Below are positions 32,624 through 41,424 of a stretch of 64,000 nucleotides of DNA, piece by piece. Below the pieces are notes generated by a model. The model made no database searches. It was not told the origin of the DNA and saw only the letters and a list, made by a program, of their open reading frames with translations. The stretch is from NCBI GenBank assembly GCA_016716405.1, contig JADJWK010000001.1, positions 992,001 to 1,056,000 on the forward strand, written 5' to 3'. The number at the start of each line of letters is the position of its first letter. Position 1 is the first letter of the stretch. The position numbers and the translations under genes were made by a program. The DNA comes from Candidatus Melainabacteria bacterium (GTDB lineage Bacteria; Cyanobacteriota; Vampirovibrionia; Obscuribacterales; Obscuribacteraceae).

Positions 32624-32845
32624 TTACTCCCAGGTGTGGGGACGGATGCACATGCAGTCCCAGAGCAGACGCTGGCAACCGCCGCAGCGGTTTTTGTAGG
32701 ACGGCTCGCAGGTCGTGCAGATGTCGGTGTACTTCATGCCGCCCTTGAGGGTGTCACCGCAGGTGGGGCATGATTTCGCTGTCTCGACCGTGGTGCTCCC
32801 GGTCGGGTCGGCGCTGGATGAACGGTTCGTGGTTTCGTTGCACAT
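32624..32845 (-). CDS. Small cysteine-rich (zinc-ribbon) protein, 73 aa
   Basis: The protein starts MCNETTNRSSSAD and has four Cys pairs: CPTCG, CTTC, CGGC and CMC, enough for two zinc sites. The Ser/Thr-rich N-terminus is probably disordered. An alternative start two codons upstream at 32851 is possible. It belongs to no family I recognise. Being next to the 84-aa zinc-finger protein suggests a shared transcript and perhaps related regulatory roles. Confidence 0.65.
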   Translation of the reverse strand: MCNETTNRSSSADPTGSTTVETAKSCPTCGDTLKGGMKYTDICTTCEPSYKNRCGGCQRLLWDCMCIRPHTWE

Positions 32846-32851
32846 AAGCAC

Positions 32852-33322
32852 CTCTTCACTTGTTACGTCTGTGGTAGTAGCCGTGAGCGGCAGGATTACC
32901 GCACGGCCACGCGCTTCTTCTCGAGTCCCTTCGGGCTCACTGCCATCGATTCAGCTTCAGCTCGAGTCCGATACGCAGCGTTGAGAGCGCTCGTCTTGCG
33001 GTTTTTTCCATGATTGAAATGGTGGGCTGGCTGTTTCTTGCAGAATTGCAGTAAAGAGAAAGAGAAGACTCCCTGTCCTACAAAACCTAAGCAGTCAACT
33101 CAAGAAGTTTTGGATGTCGAAGAGTAAAAGAGCATGAAGACTAGTTCACAGAATTCAAGAATACAGAGAGCGAACCCGTTCTGCGGATCCTTGCGTAATG
33201 CTTGGCCGCGGGGGGGGCATTGGTGGTTGTCAGGAAGGGCGGGCCGCTTGCCCGAGTGGTTAGCGCAGCTGAGAGAAGGACGGCGAGAAAGGCAGCGAGA
33301 AGCTCAGAATGTGCCGATCTGC
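32852..33322. other. Intergenic region with a start-less basic reading frame
   Basis: No standard gene was found. On the reverse strand, about 32898-33070 read as a protein-like basic sequence (HHFNHGKNRKTSALNAAYRTRAEAESMAVSPKGLEKKRVAVR) ending in a stop, but without a normal start. An ATG lies one frame off at an A6 run near 33010. A stretch GCCCGAGTGGTTAGCGCAG near 33250 looks like a tRNA D-arm, but no tRNA can be folded. Confidence 0.35.
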
Positions 33323-34498
33323 CTACCTGGTGAGGGCGCGTCTGCTGATGCTGTTGTTATGGCCGGTATCGAATATTCTGGGTACGATTCCGTTTGGTCC
33401 CTGGCTCCAGGTAACATGATTGTCGTGACCGGTGACGCCTATGGAGCCTATGGTCTCCAGGAAGACGCGATTATCGTGACCCATGATGTTGATCGCCTGG
33501 CAGTAGCCGCGCACGGTGACCTGATTGTTTCTGCCGGTGATGCTGATTCGCTGTCCGTTGCAGTCGATAACCCTGATCTGATCGCGACCGGTTATGGTGA
33601 TGCTGGCGCCGCCTCCAGAACCGAGGACTCCGTCGACGGTGCCGAGGGCCGTGTCGATCCCGGCTCGGGCGAAATTGCCTATGGTGGCGCCGAGACCGCC
33701 GATGTTTACTCCGCCGGGGGTAACGGAGATGCCGGTGTTCGCCCCGGGAGTGCTGGCGCCTATGTGGATCCCGCCGGGGCCGATCCCGATGCCGGCATCT
33801 GCTCCCGGAGCATAGCCGCCGATATTGATCCCGCCGGGACCCATGCCGATACCGGCATCGACCCCCGGAGCGCCTGCGTAGATGCCGCCCGGTCCGATGC
33901 TCACGCCGGGATGGGCTGCGGGCGTGCGGCTGTCGACATTGATGGAAGGCTCACCGGAGTCGATCCTCTTGAAGGTGCTGGCGCGGTCTGCCGAAAGGCT
34001 GGCATCGTCCTGACGAGCGCTTCCATGAAGCGGTCCGGTTTTGTTTGTGAGCGCTGCATTTTGCATCGACTCGAAACGCTCCAGGAGAGCCCGGGCTTTG
34101 AAGAGGTCTATTCGAGACCGGGTGAAAAACTCGATGGCTCGAGCGCGATCACCGGATGTCGCCTGGCTGCTTGCTTGGCGAGCCAGGTCCAGGGCGCTTT
34201 CGGCGGCGGCTGCAATGGCGGTCTCGGAAGGACTCGCTGGCAGGGTCGTGCCAATGCTGTCCCGGGCCGTATTGAAGTCGCTCTGGCTCTTTTCCTTCTC
34301 CGCTGCGGACAGAGGAAATTCCAGGCGGTTCTCGAAATCGGCCAGAGACTGCCGGGTGCCCTCGATCGCGCTTCTGGCCGCTAGTATCGGGCTCTGGCTC
34401 GCGCTCTGACCCGGGCTCTGGGCCGGGGCAGGCAAGCCCGCCGTCAATAGAAGAGAGAGGCTCAAAAGGGAAATTACTTCTCTTGCGTGACCGAACAT
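33323..34498 (-). CDS. Secreted glycine-rich repeat protein with DUF3060-like C-terminus
   Basis: A 391-aa protein. A signal peptide (VISLLSLSLLLTAGLPAPAQS) is followed by a helical, Ala/Glu-rich part (~30-150) that looks like a coiled coil. Four copies of a ~20-residue repeat follow, of the form G(I/V)xIGPGGIxIGG with APGADAGIG-like spacers (~195-265). The C-terminal ~110 residues contain repeated x-I-T-G-x-(D/N)-N-x-V units (ISITGRNNQVTV, INIMGHDNRVFL, IGVTGHDNHVTW), as in DUF3060 beta-solenoid domains. It is probably periplasmic or surface-exposed. A forward frame of similar length on the other strand is only a shadow of this repeat-rich gene. Confidence 0.8.
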   Translation of the reverse strand: MFGHAREVISLLSLSLLLTAGLPAPAQSPGQSASQSPILAARSAIEGTRQSLADFENRLEFPLSAAEKEKSQSDFNTARDSIGTTLPASPSETAIAAAAESALDLARQASSQATSGDRARAIEFFTRSRIDLFKARALLERFESMQNAALTNKTGPLHGSARQDDASLSADRASTFKRIDSGEPSINVDSRTPAAHPGVSIGPGGIYAGAPGVDAGIGMGPGGINIGGYAPGADAGIGIGPGGIHIGASTPGANTGISVTPGGVNIGGLGATIGNFARAGIDTALGTVDGVLGSGGGASITITGRDQIRVIDCNGQRISITGRNNQVTVRGYCQAINIMGHDNRVFLETIGSIGVTGHDNHVTWSQGPNGIVPRIFDTGHNNSISRRALTR

Positions 34499-34641
34499 AT
34501 GCGGGTTTCTCCTCCGGTAAACATTGATTTTCTACCAATGTCCCGGGGGCGTCAAATTTGGTCGGGGCGCTAACACGGGCGGGAATCTGGGCATATTTTC
34601 AATACTTACCACGGCGTAAGCTCGCGAATCTCTGGGTGGAT

Positions 34642-36624
34642 ATGCCGGCAAGAGGTAAAAAGGGAAACCTGCTTATCCTTATCACCTGCGTAATCGCGGG
34701 TATAGTTCTATTGCTCTTGTTTTTTGTCCTCGGCTATATGCGCATCGTCGGCTCCAGCATGGAGCAGAAGACCGCTATCGAAGCAGCAGCCCTTGCCGCT
34801 GCCCGGGACATCAGCCGTATAGTCGTCGAGATCCCGGGAATAGGCTTCGTGGGTATCTCGGATTCGGCGCCCAACGGGTCCGCCACTGCCGCCGCGGATG
34901 GTTTCGATCTGAGCGTTTGCAGCATCAATACCCTGATTGGAACAGCCCGGCTCGATCTGATCATCGCCGACCGGATGGATATTCCCGAGTGGGAAGAGCT
35001 CGCCAGGGCCGACCTGGCCAGGGCCGTGCAGGCAGGGACCCAGCTGGAGGCGGCTCTCGATGCGGCGGTGACCCCGGGAGGCATGGGTGTCGACAAAGAC
35101 GGACAGAGGGTAAGCCCTTATCAGAGCGCCGAGGCCGCTTATGTGCAGAATCAGATTCGCCTGACCGGCTCGTCCAGCTATGTCCCGGGCAGCCTCTCTC
35201 TGGAGATGGGTGTGCTAGGCGAGCCGACCAGAACGACCATTCCTCTACCCAACCCGACCGGTGCCGATCCCAGCTTGAACAACAGCAACACGATAGGCGG
35301 GTTCTACAGCTCCTACACGAATCTGCCTTTCAAAGGCGAGGACTTCGTTTTTGCCGGCATCGGGGACTCGGTGACCCTTGTAGAGCACAAGCGCTGGCGC
35401 CGGAGTCTCGATATCCTGCCCTATCAGTTTCGTTCCATAGTCAGAGCCCAGGCGGTGCAGGAGCTTCACGACGCCAGGTCCGGTGATCGCCAGGTCCAGG
35501 CGGTAGCCGCCGCGCAACCCGCCTCGGTGTTCGATCCCAGACCGGCTCCCGGGGCGCTCACGATAAGCTTTCCGGACGGCAGACCGGACGGTCCCGAGTC
35601 ACTGAACAGACCCCTCGATCTTTACGGTGCCAATCTCAGCCAGGGCTCGGACAGCTCGGACTATTACTTTATTCAGGACGGCGACTTCCCCATAGCGATC
35701 AACAGCAGGGTGCAGCACGACGCCAACTGGCCCATTACCAGCGACCCCAACCGGCTTGCCTCGTCGGCTTGCAAGCTGGCGGTCTATGACTGGTTCAAGC
35801 GCGCCGGCACGAGAGCCAATATAGACAGCCTGGTGGGCATGCACAATACGATCTTCAATCCTCAGGGCCCCGATGTTCCCTGGCCTCCGAGTAATCCGCA
35901 GGGCAATATCCCGGACGGGATCATGCATATCTACAAGTTCGATCGCGATGGCGTGGTGGTGTACCGGAGCAAGCCAATCAAGCCATATCCCTGGTACTGT
36001 GTGAGCGACAGGCAGGCTCTCATCGAGTGTTATGAAGCCATCACTAACGGTGCAGATGCTTTTTCCATTCAGCCTGTGCCCCTGCAGATTATCCCCGGAC
36101 TGGCGATTCCGGCCGGCAAGGTGGAGTTCACGCCCCAGTACGACCTCTTCGTGAGGATCTATTCTCGCCGTCTTGGCAAAGCGGTGGGCGGCAAGCACGG
36201 CGGCGAGCCCATGGATAACGATATCGTCAGCTATGGCAGTATCGAGCCTCTCAAGCTTTCTCTGGAAGGCACCCGGGGTAGCGCCAGCTATCCGAGCCTC
36301 TCGCGCTGGTACATCGGCGCCAAGACCAAAAGCGCGTCGACCGGCATCGGCATTGGCGCCATTCCTACCCTGATGCCGCAAGACGACTTCGCTTTCAAGT
36401 GGGGGATCATCGCTTCGAGTTCGACTGCGAGCCCGAATGTCGATCGAGCCGGGGGGCTCTATGAGAAATACGATGCTGCAGGCAGTGGCTTGCGGCAGAC
36501 TTATCAGCGGACCGGATCAGTAGCCGATATCCGCTTTCGCAGGCTGGTGAAGGCTACCGATCCGATTTCCGGAATTCTTGCAGTTTTCGCCGGCCGCCAG
36601 GTCGGTTATGTCGGCGAGAAATAG
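34642..36624 (+). CDS. TadE/TadG-like pilus-assembly protein
   Basis: A 660-aa protein. The N-terminus MPARGKKGNLLILITCVIAGIVLLLLFFVLGYMRIVGSSMEQKTAIEAAALAAARDISR is the class of short basic head, one membrane helix and a following amphipathic helix with small residues typical of TadE/TadG-type pseudopilins. The remaining ~600 residues are a large extracytoplasmic domain rich in Gly, Pro, Ser and aromatic residues with no recognised motif. The start at 34642 fits the family and is preceded by GGGTGGA; a frame extension to 34558 adds an unlikely sequence. The next gene, a Ser/Thr kinase, begins 12 bp after the stop. No other tad genes are in the window, so the partners are elsewhere. Confidence 0.72.
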   Translation: MPARGKKGNLLILITCVIAGIVLLLLFFVLGYMRIVGSSMEQKTAIEAAALAAARDISRIVVEIPGIGFVGISDSAPNGSATAAADGFDLSVCSINTLIGTARLDLIIADRMDIPEWEELARADLARAVQAGTQLEAALDAAVTPGGMGVDKDGQRVSPYQSAEAAYVQNQIRLTGSSSYVPGSLSLEMGVLGEPTRTTIPLPNPTGADPSLNNSNTIGGFYSSYTNLPFKGEDFVFAGIGDSVTLVEHKRWRRSLDILPYQFRSIVRAQAVQELHDARSGDRQVQAVAAAQPASVFDPRPAPGALTISFPDGRPDGPESLNRPLDLYGANLSQGSDSSDYYFIQDGDFPIAINSRVQHDANWPITSDPNRLASSACKLAVYDWFKRAGTRANIDSLVGMHNTIFNPQGPDVPWPPSNPQGNIPDGIMHIYKFDRDGVVVYRSKPIKPYPWYCVSDRQALIECYEAITNGADAFSIQPVPLQIIPGLAIPAGKVEFTPQYDLFVRIYSRRLGKAVGGKHGGEPMDNDIVSYGSIEPLKLSLEGTRGSASYPSLSRWYIGAKTKSASTGIGIGAIPTLMPQDDFAFKWGIIASSSTASPNVDRAGGLYEKYDAAGSGLRQTYQRTGSVADIRFRRLVKATDPISGILAVFAGRQVGYVGEK

Positions 36625-36635
36625 ACCCTGATCTT

Positions 36636-38018
36636 ATGAGCGATGAGAATGCCAGTCTTGAGCTTCGTCCCGGCGAGGTCCTCGGCGATCAGTATCGAAT
36701 TCTGGGTGTCCTCGGCACCGGCGGAATGGCTGTGGTCTACAGGGCCGAGAGCCTGAAGCATGGAGGCGAGGTGGCGATCAAGACCCTGCGGGTGCGAGAC
36801 CCGGACGTGGAAGCCCGATTCGCGCACGAAGTGAGGGTGCACAGTCGTCTCGACCACGCCAATATAGTCCGGGCTCTGGACTGCCTGGTGGACGAGGTCT
36901 CTTCGCGAACCTATTTCGTCATGGAGCTCTTCGACGGCGAGACGCTCAAGGATATTCTGCGCAGGCAGGGAGCGCCGAGCGATGGGCGGATTATCTACGA
37001 TATCCTGCGACAGCTTACGGACGCCATCGATCATGCCCACAGGCAGGAAGTCATCCATCGCGATATCAAGCCCGCCAATGTGATTGTCTCTCTGAAGGAG
37101 GGAGACATAGGCGTTAAGATCGTGGATTTCGGAATCGCCCGGATTGTCGAGGATATGCAGCGTCTGACCAGGGAAGGCACGGTGGTCGGTTCGGCATTCT
37201 ATATGAGCCCCGAGCAGTGCATGGGCCTGGTGCCGGACCGGCGTTCGGACGTCTATGGTCTGGCGTGCCTCGCCTACGAGCTGGCCACCGGTGTGCTTCC
37301 CTATCGTGACGGCGATATCACCAGGATCATGGAGAAGCATTGCGACCCGCATACCGCACCACCTTCGGTGACCGCGGTTCTGCCGATGTTCCCCGGGGCA
37401 AAGCAGTATGACGCCATGATCGAAAAGGGCATGCGGACCGATCCAGACGAGCGTTACCAGTCCATGGGCGAGTTCAGGAAGGGTCTGGATTTCTGGATTC
37501 GGTCGGTGGATCGGGACAGTCTGGTGCCACCGCTGGTAATATCGGAGCCGGTTAGCTCCGGCGGTTCGGGGTCCGCTTCTTCTGCGGATCAGGATGCAGC
37601 CTCTGCCGGGGGCAAGTCTCCGACACCAGCGGTCGCCGATCTGCCGGATGGCGACCGGGAGAATATTCGCGATCTGGTTGGAGCCCAGCGCTCGGCTCAG
37701 ATAGATGCTTTCTGGCGCAGGGGAAACGGAAGGACAAGCTCTGCCGGTTCCGGAATAATCAGGGCAGTGCTTCTCAGTCTCCTGGGCATAGCTCTTCTTG
37801 CTGGCGTCTCCATGCTTGCCGCCCCGGCTCTGGAGAAGGTTTTCGCCGGCAGGACAGAATCTGCCCGGAGAGCCGGCGATGCCGCAGTCGGCGAAGGCGG
37901 TCGTGCCGGCAATGCGGTTGATACCGGGGAGAATGCAGACTCAGGCGAGAGCGAGTTCGAGTCTGACGACGAGGGTAGCAGGCCGGTCCGCATTCTTGCC
38001 CCTGGCGTTTATCGCTGA
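36636..38018 (+). CDS. Serine/threonine protein kinase with C-terminal membrane helix
   Basis: A 460-aa Hanks-type kinase: glycine-rich loop GTGGMAVVY (27-35), Lys49 in AIKTL, catalytic HRDIKPAN (141-148) with Asp143, DFG at 164-166, and a TVVGSAFYMSPEQ activation segment. The kinase domain ends near 290. A Ser/Gly/Ala-rich linker, one membrane helix (about 372-395) and a short Glu/Asp/Gly-rich outer part without PASTA repeats follow. All active-site residues are present. The gene lies immediately after the TadG-like gene, so it may phosphorylate or regulate envelope or pilus components (inference). Confidence 0.92.
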   Translation: MSDENASLELRPGEVLGDQYRILGVLGTGGMAVVYRAESLKHGGEVAIKTLRVRDPDVEARFAHEVRVHSRLDHANIVRALDCLVDEVSSRTYFVMELFDGETLKDILRRQGAPSDGRIIYDILRQLTDAIDHAHRQEVIHRDIKPANVIVSLKEGDIGVKIVDFGIARIVEDMQRLTREGTVVGSAFYMSPEQCMGLVPDRRSDVYGLACLAYELATGVLPYRDGDITRIMEKHCDPHTAPPSVTAVLPMFPGAKQYDAMIEKGMRTDPDERYQSMGEFRKGLDFWIRSVDRDSLVPPLVISEPVSSGGSGSASSADQDAASAGGKSPTPAVADLPDGDRENIRDLVGAQRSAQIDAFWRRGNGRTSSAGSGIIRAVLLSLLGIALLAGVSMLAAPALEKVFAGRTESARRAGDAAVGEGGRAGNAVDTGENADSGESEFESDDEGSRPVRILAPGVYR

Positions 38019-38043
38019 CTGTCAATCGTCTTGATCCGGGAGG

Positions 38044-38667
38044 TCATGAACGGCTGCGGGTCTGGAAGAACTCTTTGAAGAGACTGAAGATCGTGTTCGA
38101 ATCTTGCTGTCTTCCTTCTCGGTCGCGCTCCTGCCAGCGGCCGAGCATCCACATGTCTGATGCCTGCCCGAGCCCGAACAGGCAGCAGACGAGCAGGTCC
38201 ATCGGCAGGTCCCGGCGGACTGCTCCGAGGCTCTGTCCCTCCGTCAGGGTGGTGACGAACCAGTCCTGAGTCATGGCCTGCATATCGCCATAAGTCAGCT
38301 TATACATCTCGGGGGACTTCGAGGCTATGACGATCAGGCGGGCGGCTTGCGGGTCCTGCTCGAAGAACTCCAGGCTGCGGTCGAAGAGCTCTTTTGTCTG
38401 CTCCCACCAGGCTTCTTTTGTCGAGGGCTTTTCCCGGTTTCCGATATAGCCCGTGAATTGCTCGACGGCCTCGAGGACGATGGTGGTGAAGAGGTCTCTC
38501 TTGTCGTTGAAATAGTAGTACATGACACCCTTGGAGAGGCCGAGCTTCTCGATGATGGCATTGTAGGAAGCCCCCTCGAAGCCGTGGAGGGCGAACTCTT
38601 CGGCGGCTGTGTCCAGTATCGCCCGGCGTTTTTCGCTATCTAATCTGGCGAACCTCGGTCTGGGCAT
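38044..38667 (-). CDS. TetR/AcrR-family regulator
   Basis: A 207-aa regulator. The N-terminal DNA-binding domain reads RRAILDTAAEEFALHGFEGASYNAIIEKLGLSKGVMYYYFNDKRDLF, the standard TetR three-helix pattern. The rest is an all-helical ligand and dimer domain of unknown specificity. Its start overlaps the end of the Rieske oxygenase gene by ~32 bp in the same orientation, so the two are translated from one mRNA. The palindromic site at 39689-39705 before the operon is the likely target, giving autoregulation. Confidence 0.9.
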   Translation of the reverse strand: MPRPRFARLDSEKRRAILDTAAEEFALHGFEGASYNAIIEKLGLSKGVMYYYFNDKRDLFTTIVLEAVEQFTGYIGNREKPSTKEAWWEQTKELFDRSLEFFEQDPQAARLIVIASKSPEMYKLTYGDMQAMTQDWFVTTLTEGQSLGAVRRDLPMDLLVCCLFGLGQASDMWMLGRWQERDREGRQQDSNTIFSLFKEFFQTRSRS

Positions 38668-39634
38668 GGGGCTCCTTTTGCTCTTTCAGGCTGTGCCAGG
38701 CGGCGATGCCCCGGTCGGCGGCGACCAGATGACTGGTTCCTGACCGGCTCGAACGTGGTCGGGTCGATTTTAGCAGGGCATAGTCGTCAGGTTGAATGAC
38801 CTTCAGATCCGCCTGCAGCGTGAGCCAGGTGAATAGGCTGTCGATGAAGGGGATGCGAATCAGAGCCTGGCAATAACGTGAAGCGATCCAGGTGTTCTCT
38901 TCGTCCACCGGAGTGCAGGCCACCAGGGCTGCCAGGTCGCTGCTCCCGCCCTGACCGAGGGTGAAACAGAGCATTCCAGGAAAGGCGACGTCTATTTCCA
39001 TCGACAGCCCCTTGCTCCGCGGGTTGCTCTCGTCTCTCATGGTGCCTCTGGTCCTTATGATTCCCTCGTCTTCCTGGCTCACTTCGTAGGGATCCAGGCG
39101 GGTGATCCGGCTCGAGATCCAGGGGCGGTGCGCAAAGGGGATATGGTGCATGTCCATCATCCCTTCCATCACCCTTGAGAAGCGGATGTCCCATACTGTC
39201 TGGAAAGTCACCTCGCCTGAATACCCGTCCAGGCAACGGGGAGCTCTTGGCTCTCCTTCGGCGGCTCCATCCCCGTACCACATCCAGATGTATCCGTGGG
39301 CTTCGCGGCTCTCGATGATGGAGAGGTCCAGGCTCTCTGGTATGCGCATCGCCTTTCCCTGGCAGGGTATCGCGGTGCAGCGTCCCTGGTTGTTGAAGCA
39401 GAAGCCGTGATACTTGCAGCGCAGGCTCCCCTGTTCCACCCAGCCCAGGGACAGGTCGGCACCGCGATGCGGACAGGCGGCAGGGGCGAGACGAGGTCTG
39501 TTGTGCGAATCACGCCAGAGGACCAGATCTTCGCCGAGCCTCCGCAACGATACAGGGGTGCCTGCTTTAGCAAGGTCCCTTGCAAGATAGACCGCGTACC
39601 ATTGATCTTTTATGAGCTCTCCTGTTTTGACCAT
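38636..39634 (-). CDS. Rieske [2Fe-2S] ring-hydroxylating oxygenase, alpha-subunit type
   Basis: A 332-aa protein. The Rieske motif CPHRGADLSLGWVEQGSLRCKYHG gives Cys54, His56, Cys73 and His76 as cluster ligands (pattern CxH-x16-CxxH). The catalytic domain begins around 130; the stretch RVMEGMMDMHHIPFAH contains the expected His-x4-His ligands of the mononuclear iron. Such enzymes oxidise aromatic or sterol-like substrates, or act as demethylases, and need a separate reductase not seen here. The size and QWYAVYLARDL opening resemble the vanillate/pheophorbide-oxygenase-like group. It is the first gene of an operon with a TetR regulator. Confidence 0.88.
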   Translation of the reverse strand: MVKTGELIKDQWYAVYLARDLAKAGTPVSLRRLGEDLVLWRDSHNRPRLAPAACPHRGADLSLGWVEQGSLRCKYHGFCFNNQGRCTAIPCQGKAMRIPESLDLSIIESREAHGYIWMWYGDGAAEGEPRAPRCLDGYSGEVTFQTVWDIRFSRVMEGMMDMHHIPFAHRPWISSRITRLDPYEVSQEDEGIIRTRGTMRDESNPRSKGLSMEIDVAFPGMLCFTLGQGGSSDLAALVACTPVDEENTWIASRYCQALIRIPFIDSLFTWLTLQADLKVIQPDDYALLKSTRPRSSRSGTSHLVAADRGIAAWHSLKEQKEPHAQTEVRQIR

Positions 39635-39688
39635 GATTCGCTCCTCCTTGTCTTTCGGGTGGTGGATAGCCGAGGGTTAAACTGCCGG

Positions 39689-39705
39689 TTAGACCACTGG
39701 TCTAA
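39689..39705. promoter_or_regulatory. TetR operator overlapping the oxygenase promoter
   Basis: TTAGACCACTGGTCTAA is a perfect 8-bp palindrome around one central base, 55 bp upstream of the oxygenase start. Overlapping its right end on the reverse strand is a consensus -10 box TATAAT (39705-39710) with a weak -35 candidate TTTCAT at 39728-39733. A repressor bound here would block the promoter. The symmetric size is typical of TetR-family operators. Confidence 0.75.
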
Positions 39706-39775
39706 TTATAGCAAAGCATCGAAATAGATGAAAGGGGGCATGAAATCCTAAAGCATATAGTAGTAGTTTCTCGAA

Positions 39776-40958
39776 CATACCTGACTGAAAGACACAGACA
39801 GGAAGCGGAGAGTTGGGTGGGTGTCGGAATGATTTCGGGGAGGATAGTGGTGTCGAATCCGGTGGAAGCGAGCATTGGAGTAAGTGCAGGCAGCAGGAAA
39901 AGCACGGAGCTGAAGCCGTGCGCCGCGGGTAGAGGATTGGGAAGAGGGTGACAGCGCTAGGCGGCCATCGGCAGAAGCTGGGCGCGAGAGACAGGCTCTT
40001 GTAGAGCGCAAGCTGTTAGCAGGTGTGAAGCAAGCTGCTTCTCGAGGTGCCGACGGTTCCAGCGATAGCAGAATTCATCGAGGTACTTCTGAATGTGGGT
40101 TTTGCAGAAGTGATGATAGGTGCCCTTGAAGAAGCGTTTAGCATGAGAGATGGCCAGACTCACGCAGCGAAAGACTTCATCCTGAAAGCTTTTCGGAACC
40201 GGAGTCATGGTAATCTTGTGACCATGGCTCATCACGACGGATGACGACCGAGCCCGTCGCTCCTGAACCATTGCCCGGGTGGCTCCGATTCTACTTTTTT
40301 AGCCACTACCGACCCGATATCGTCGATGCGATCGCTCTCGATTACCTGCATTACTAGATTTCCAGCCTGAGTTCCTTCAGACTCGACCATGACCAGAACC
40401 TCGACCTTGTTGTCCGGGGGACTTGGGGTTTTGTTCCTCCCTCCAAAAGCCTCATCGAGCTCGATATAGCCAGCCAGAGTTACGTTTTCGTCGGCCCCAG
40501 CAACTCGGATCTTTTGCACGATATCCCGGGGAAGGTAGTGCTCCAGGCGCTTTCTGATTCTTTCAACACTAGTGCCACCCTTGTCGTGAGCCATTTCAAA
40601 ATTATCAAGAACCAGAGGGTAAGGGGAGTTTGGCTACGGCTGAAGACCGTACCGGAGGTAATCGAGGACTGCCGTCGGCAAACGCAACACTGCATGGAGC
40701 GCCTTGTAGAAATGCGGTTTCCGTCATCATGACCGCAGTAAGGACAGATGAAACCACGAGCCAGAGGCTCGAAGATGGCTTGTAGACAAGCTTCCTCCGT
40801 ACTGAACCGCTGGACGAACTCCTGGAAAGTCATGTCAATGTGGCTGGATTTTCCTCATTTTAGGGTGGCGAAGACTATAAAATATAGTTGCCCAGAATCG
40901 AAGACGAAATAACGCAGGCGAGGGTTTTAATCCTGTATGCGTTATTCCGTTAGGCATG
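39776..40958 (-). mobile_element. IS1595-family element copy 1, with 8-bp target duplication
   Basis: The element lies between two copies of TTCTCGAA (39768-39775 and 40959-40966), an 8-bp target-site duplication as expected for IS1595 elements. The ends CATACCTGACTGAAA and, inverted, CATGCCTAACGGAAT are imperfect inverted repeats. It is 1183 bp long and carries a broken transposase gene. A second copy in opposite orientation is at 53893-55010. The right end lies 12 bp from the terminator of the leftward 85-aa gene. Confidence 0.9.
39957..40833 (-). pseudogene. IS1595-family transposase, frameshifted (copy 1)
   Basis: Reading leftward from the ATG at 40833, the zinc-ribbon part (MTFQEFVQRFSTEEACLQ..., CPYCGHDDGN, CVCRRQSS) is in one frame to about 40600. 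GYIELDEAFGGRNK and EVLVMVESEGTQAGNLVM are in a second frame. SFQDEVFRCVSLAISHAKRFFKGTYHHFCKTHIQKYLDEFCYRWNRR, with the terminal Glu of the DDE triad, is in a third. At least two indels inactivate it. The intact IS1595-type transposase at 4.5 kb is only distantly related. Confidence 0.88.
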
Positions 40959-40970
40959 TTCTCGAAAAAG

Positions 40971-41067
40971 GAAAGCTCGAAGGACCGGGTGGTCCGGTTC
41001 GAGCTTTCGAAGGGGAGCCGGTCGAAGGAGAGCCGGTTTGGCTCGGCTCCTACCTTGACCGGCTCCC
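40971..41067 (-). terminator. Double hairpin ending the DUF4139 / 85-aa operon
   Basis: The stem GAAAGCTCGAA-GGACC/GGTCC-TTCGAGCTTTC (40971-41008) and the stem GGGAGCCGGTC/GACCGGCTCCC (41013-41023 with 41057-41067) lie downstream of the leftward 85-aa gene. On the reverse strand the last stem is followed by CTTTTTC, so this is probably a rho-independent terminator. The IS1595 copy was inserted just beyond it without harm to the operon. Confidence 0.75.
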
Positions 41068-41113
41068 GCGGCAAGCTTTCAATCGCGAGTCTCAATCGCG
41101 GGCGACGGCAGGA

Positions 41114-41371
41114 TCAGGTGACGTTCTTGTCCCTGGGCTCCAGCCAGGCGTCCACGGCGGCGACATAGGCGTCGTCTCTGGCGAGGCGCTGGCAGTGCCG
41201 GTGCACTGTTTTCTTGCTGCAACGCAGGCTCGAGGCTACTTCATCGAAGCCCATTCCTTTGCGGAAGGCCGCTTCGATGCGGGCTCCCTGCCGGACGCGG
41301 CTGATGTAGCGGAACAGGGCGAAGAGTCCGAGGGCGACGACCACCAGGACGATGATGGTTCCCGGATTCAT
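41114..41371 (-). CDS. Small protein with one membrane helix and a helix-turn-helix-like tail, 85 aa
   Basis: The N-terminal residues 4-22 form a single membrane helix (GTIIVLVVVALGLFALFRYI). The remaining part contains GMGFDEVASSLRCSKKTVHRHCQRL, which has the spacing of a helix-turn-helix DNA-binding motif. A membrane-anchored regulator is possible, but the family is not recognised. It begins 53 bp after the DUF4139 gene stop on the same strand and probably shares its transcript. Confidence 0.62.
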   Translation of the reverse strand: MNPGTIIVLVVVALGLFALFRYISRVRQGARIEAAFRKGMGFDEVASSLRCSKKTVHRHCQRLARDDAYVAAVDAWLEPRDKNVT

Positions 41372-41424
41372 GGGTCTACCTCCTGAGATGAAGGACGCGG
41401 AGCAGAATCAGGCTGACGGTGAGG

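Noticed and set aside
33240..33275. tRNA-like segment GCCCGAGTGGTTAGCGCAG
   Set aside because: It resembles a D-arm of tRNA-Leu/Ser, but no acceptor, anticodon or T-arm can be paired around it.
33134..34384. 416-codon forward frame opposite the DUF3060-like gene
   Set aside because: Repeat structure and codon bias keep it open, but the reverse frame has a signal peptide and repeated ITGxDN rungs.
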